A stretch of DNA of 64,000 bases, from the NCBI GenBank assembly GCA_039024435.1, contig JBCCQH010000004.1, positions 62,001 through 126,000 of the forward strand, in the 5' to 3' direction. Positions within the stretch are counted from its first letter, which is position 1; each line of letters begins with the position of its first letter. This document shows, piece after piece, positions 62,719 through 64,000 of this stretch. The notes under the pieces are model-generated. The model saw only the letters and a program-made list of their open reading frames with translations. It searched no databases and was not told the origin of the DNA. Both the position numbers and the translations under genes were made by a program. Origin of the DNA: JBCCQH01 sp039024435 (lineage in GTDB: Bacteria; Bacteroidota; Bacteroidia; J057; JADKCL01).

Positions 62719-63564
62719 TTATTCTATCGCGAGCGTGTCGCGAATATAGCTCAATCCGGTGAATACTCCGAGCCCTCCTTCGACCGTGGACAAGATACGC
62801 CCCGGTTGGGCAAACGGATTCCCGTTCGAAGATTCCGCTTCGTCGACCGTCTGAAGGTAGCGCCAATAAGGTTCATCGATGGAGTAGAGCGTTACAATCG
62901 CATCTTCCCCTTTTTCCCAGTTCGCAAAGGTACCAATGCGAAAATCCTCCCCGTCCCCGATGCGGTCATCCAAGGTAAAAGCCAGCCGCAATCCGTCCCG
63001 GGTGGAATCGACCCCATCTTCGATCAAATTGTCCCGGTGCAGGGTGTAATAGTGGAAATCGGGCTGTCCCAACCGATTCAACCAGCTTACATCCACCGAG
63101 GCGGCGCTATCCGCCTGAAAATTGGCTTTGAGTTCCCGAATGACGGGTGGCGGCAAAATCCGGGTCGTCCCCGTCACTTCGCGCCCCAGGGAATCCCGAA
63201 TGTACAGCGAATACTCAGTCGTGTAGTCAAACGGGACCGTAAGCGTGGGGGAGGAGTAATTGTATATCTTGAAATCGTCGATGTCGACCGCGAACAGATT
63301 CGGAATGGTATCGCTCACCCCATTGTGGGCAATCACTACCAAAGCATTGTCGACAAAAGGCAGATTGTTCGTGTCGATGGGATCGGTAAAACCAATCGAC
63401 TCAAACAACAGCACGCGGAAGGGTTCGCCCGGTTCCAAGAAACACTCCACGACCAACTGGCGCTGGTAATCGGGCAAGTTGAGCTCAACTTCTTTCTCCA
63501 GGCTGCAGGCGTTGAGGCCAGCGAGCAGCAGCAGCAAGGAACCGTATATTTTTAAGATGCGCAT
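62719..63564 (-). CDS. DUF4249 lipoprotein
   Basis: 281 residues from ATG 63564. Lipobox LAGLNAC (Cys about 20). The mature part is beta-rich: VELNLPDYQRQLVVECFLEPG, then ALVVIAHNGV in an immunoglobulin-like section, and WLNRLGQPDFHYYTLHRDN. Family knowledge: DUF4249 proteins are almost always encoded next to TonB-dependent receptors in Bacteroidota and are taken to be surface ligand-capture partners. That is the arrangement here: the receptor gene ends two bases upstream. Confidence 0.88.
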   Translation of the reverse strand: MRILKIYGSLLLLLAGLNACSLEKEVELNLPDYQRQLVVECFLEPGEPFRVLLFESIGFTDPIDTNNLPFVDNALVVIAHNGVSDTIPNLFAVDIDDFKIYNYSSPTLTVPFDYTTEYSLYIRDSLGREVTGTTRILPPPVIRELKANFQADSAASVDVSWLNRLGQPDFHYYTLHRDNLIEDGVDSTRDGLRLAFTLDDRIGDGEDFRIGTFANWEKGEDAIVTLYSIDEPYWRYLQTVDEAESSNGNPFAQPGRILSTVEGGLGVFTGLSYIRDTLAIE

Positions 63565-63566
63565 GC

Positions 63567-64000
63567 TCAAAACTTAAAGTTGAAAGTAAAGGAGGGGATG
63601 ACCGGGAAAAGCGAAACTTGCCGAATCGCAAATCCATTTACGATTTCGATGTCGGTGCCGGAGATTTCTTCCGTTTCCAGATCAAAGAACAGGAAGAAGG
63701 GATTCCGCCGGTTGTATACGTTGTAGACACTGAGCGTAATGTCCGCTTCCCCCCACTTGGGAAACATCTTGTAGACGACCCCCAGGTCCCCGCGGTGATA
63801 CGGCGGCATCCGGAATCCGTTTCGCTCGGTGTAAACCGGGACGATGGACGGACTCTCATCCGGGGCCGGACTGTTGTTGAAGTACCAGGCCACCGGCAGC
63901 GAAATGGCCTGACCGGTGCCGTAGACCCAGGATCCAGTCACGCTCCAGCGCTTACTCAATTCCTGGATGATGACCACCGAGATGTCGTGGCGCCGGTCAT
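63567..64000 (-). CDS. TonB-dependent receptor, C-terminal part (cut by window edge)
   Basis: The frame runs to the window edge and gives about 143 residues; the gene continues beyond 64000. The visible part is outer-membrane beta-barrel strands (WSVTGSWVYGTGQAISLP, and MPPYHRGDLGVVYKMF), an ADITLSVYNVYNRRNPFFLF signature of receptor C-termini, and a terminal strand ending FTFNFKF with the C-terminal Phe used by the BAM complex. It is the upstream gene of the DUF4249-methyltransferase unit. Ligand cannot be read from this piece. Confidence 0.87.
   Translation of the reverse strand, partial: DRRHDISVVIIQELSKRWSVTGSWVYGTGQAISLPVAWYFNNSPAPDESPSIVPVYTERNGFRMPPYHRGDLGVVYKMFPKWGEADITLSVYNVYNRRNPFFLFFDLETEEISGTDIEIVNGFAIRQVSLFPVIPSFTFNFKF

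Overview
The window reads as chromosomal DNA of a Bacteroidota, most likely of the Saprospiria (Lewinella-like) type. The evidence is six proteins with type IX secretion (T9SS) C-terminal signals, a PorP/SprF protein paired with a type B sorting protein, a TonB receptor/DUF4249 pair, BatA and NRDE proteins, and promoters of the Bacteroidota form TTG-N20-TAnnTTTG. The genus is an inference. Most of the sequence is GC-rich and coding. AT-richer gaps at about 11.6-12.0, 16.1-17.0, 34.1-34.8 and 48.9-49.3 kb stand out. I see no rRNA, tRNA, CRISPR array or insertion sequence.

Layout. 0.5-5.7 kb: secreted HMA-like protein, queA-ispD operon, MacB/FtsX-type permease, small GNAT and lipoprotein genes. 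6.0-11.6 kb: two-gene operon of a large repeat protein with a type B sorting domain and a PorP/SprF protein with a long extension. 12.0-16.1 kb: two GT39/ArnT-like membrane proteins around a bile acid:sodium symporter-family transporter. 16.2-25.6 kb: a DUF3800 remnant, deoxynucleoside kinase, T9SS repeat protein, trpS, small lipoproteins, a J-domain membrane protein, a DUF296 protein and a NarL-type regulator with Glu at the phosphoacceptor position. 25.8-34.1 kb: carbohydrate block (secreted accessory protein, secreted GH13, pfkA, BadF-type kinase, GH31), with a shared 15-bp dyad at its two promoters. 34.8-37.2 kb: sterol-desaturase-type hydroxylase and a PHB-depolymerase-like secreted protein lacking the nucleophile Ser. 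37.5-43.9 kb: mfd, an unknown coupled gene, two exported cyclophilins and a VOC dioxygenase. 44.0-48.9 kb: BatA/VWA protein, dihydroorotase-like protein without metal ligands, ornithine aminotransferase. 49.3-53.8 kb: small unknown genes, a DUF1835 gene broken by two compensating frameshifts, a YqaE/Pmp3 fusion and an SGNH-type protein. 53.9-59.3 kb: AraC regulator, siderophore-interacting flavoprotein and two ABC half-transporters, an IrtAB/YbtPQ-like iron module. 59.3-64.0 kb: NRDE protein, Omp28-like T9SS protein, THUMP methyltransferase, DUF4249 lipoprotein and the 3' end of a TonB receptor.

No single locus is clearly a wholly new system. The most unusual items are the shared dyad in the carbohydrate block, four proteins from enzyme or signalling families that lack key catalytic or phosphoacceptor residues or are frameshifted, the extended PorP/SprF protein, and an unexplained structured intergenic region at 24.57-24.97 kb.
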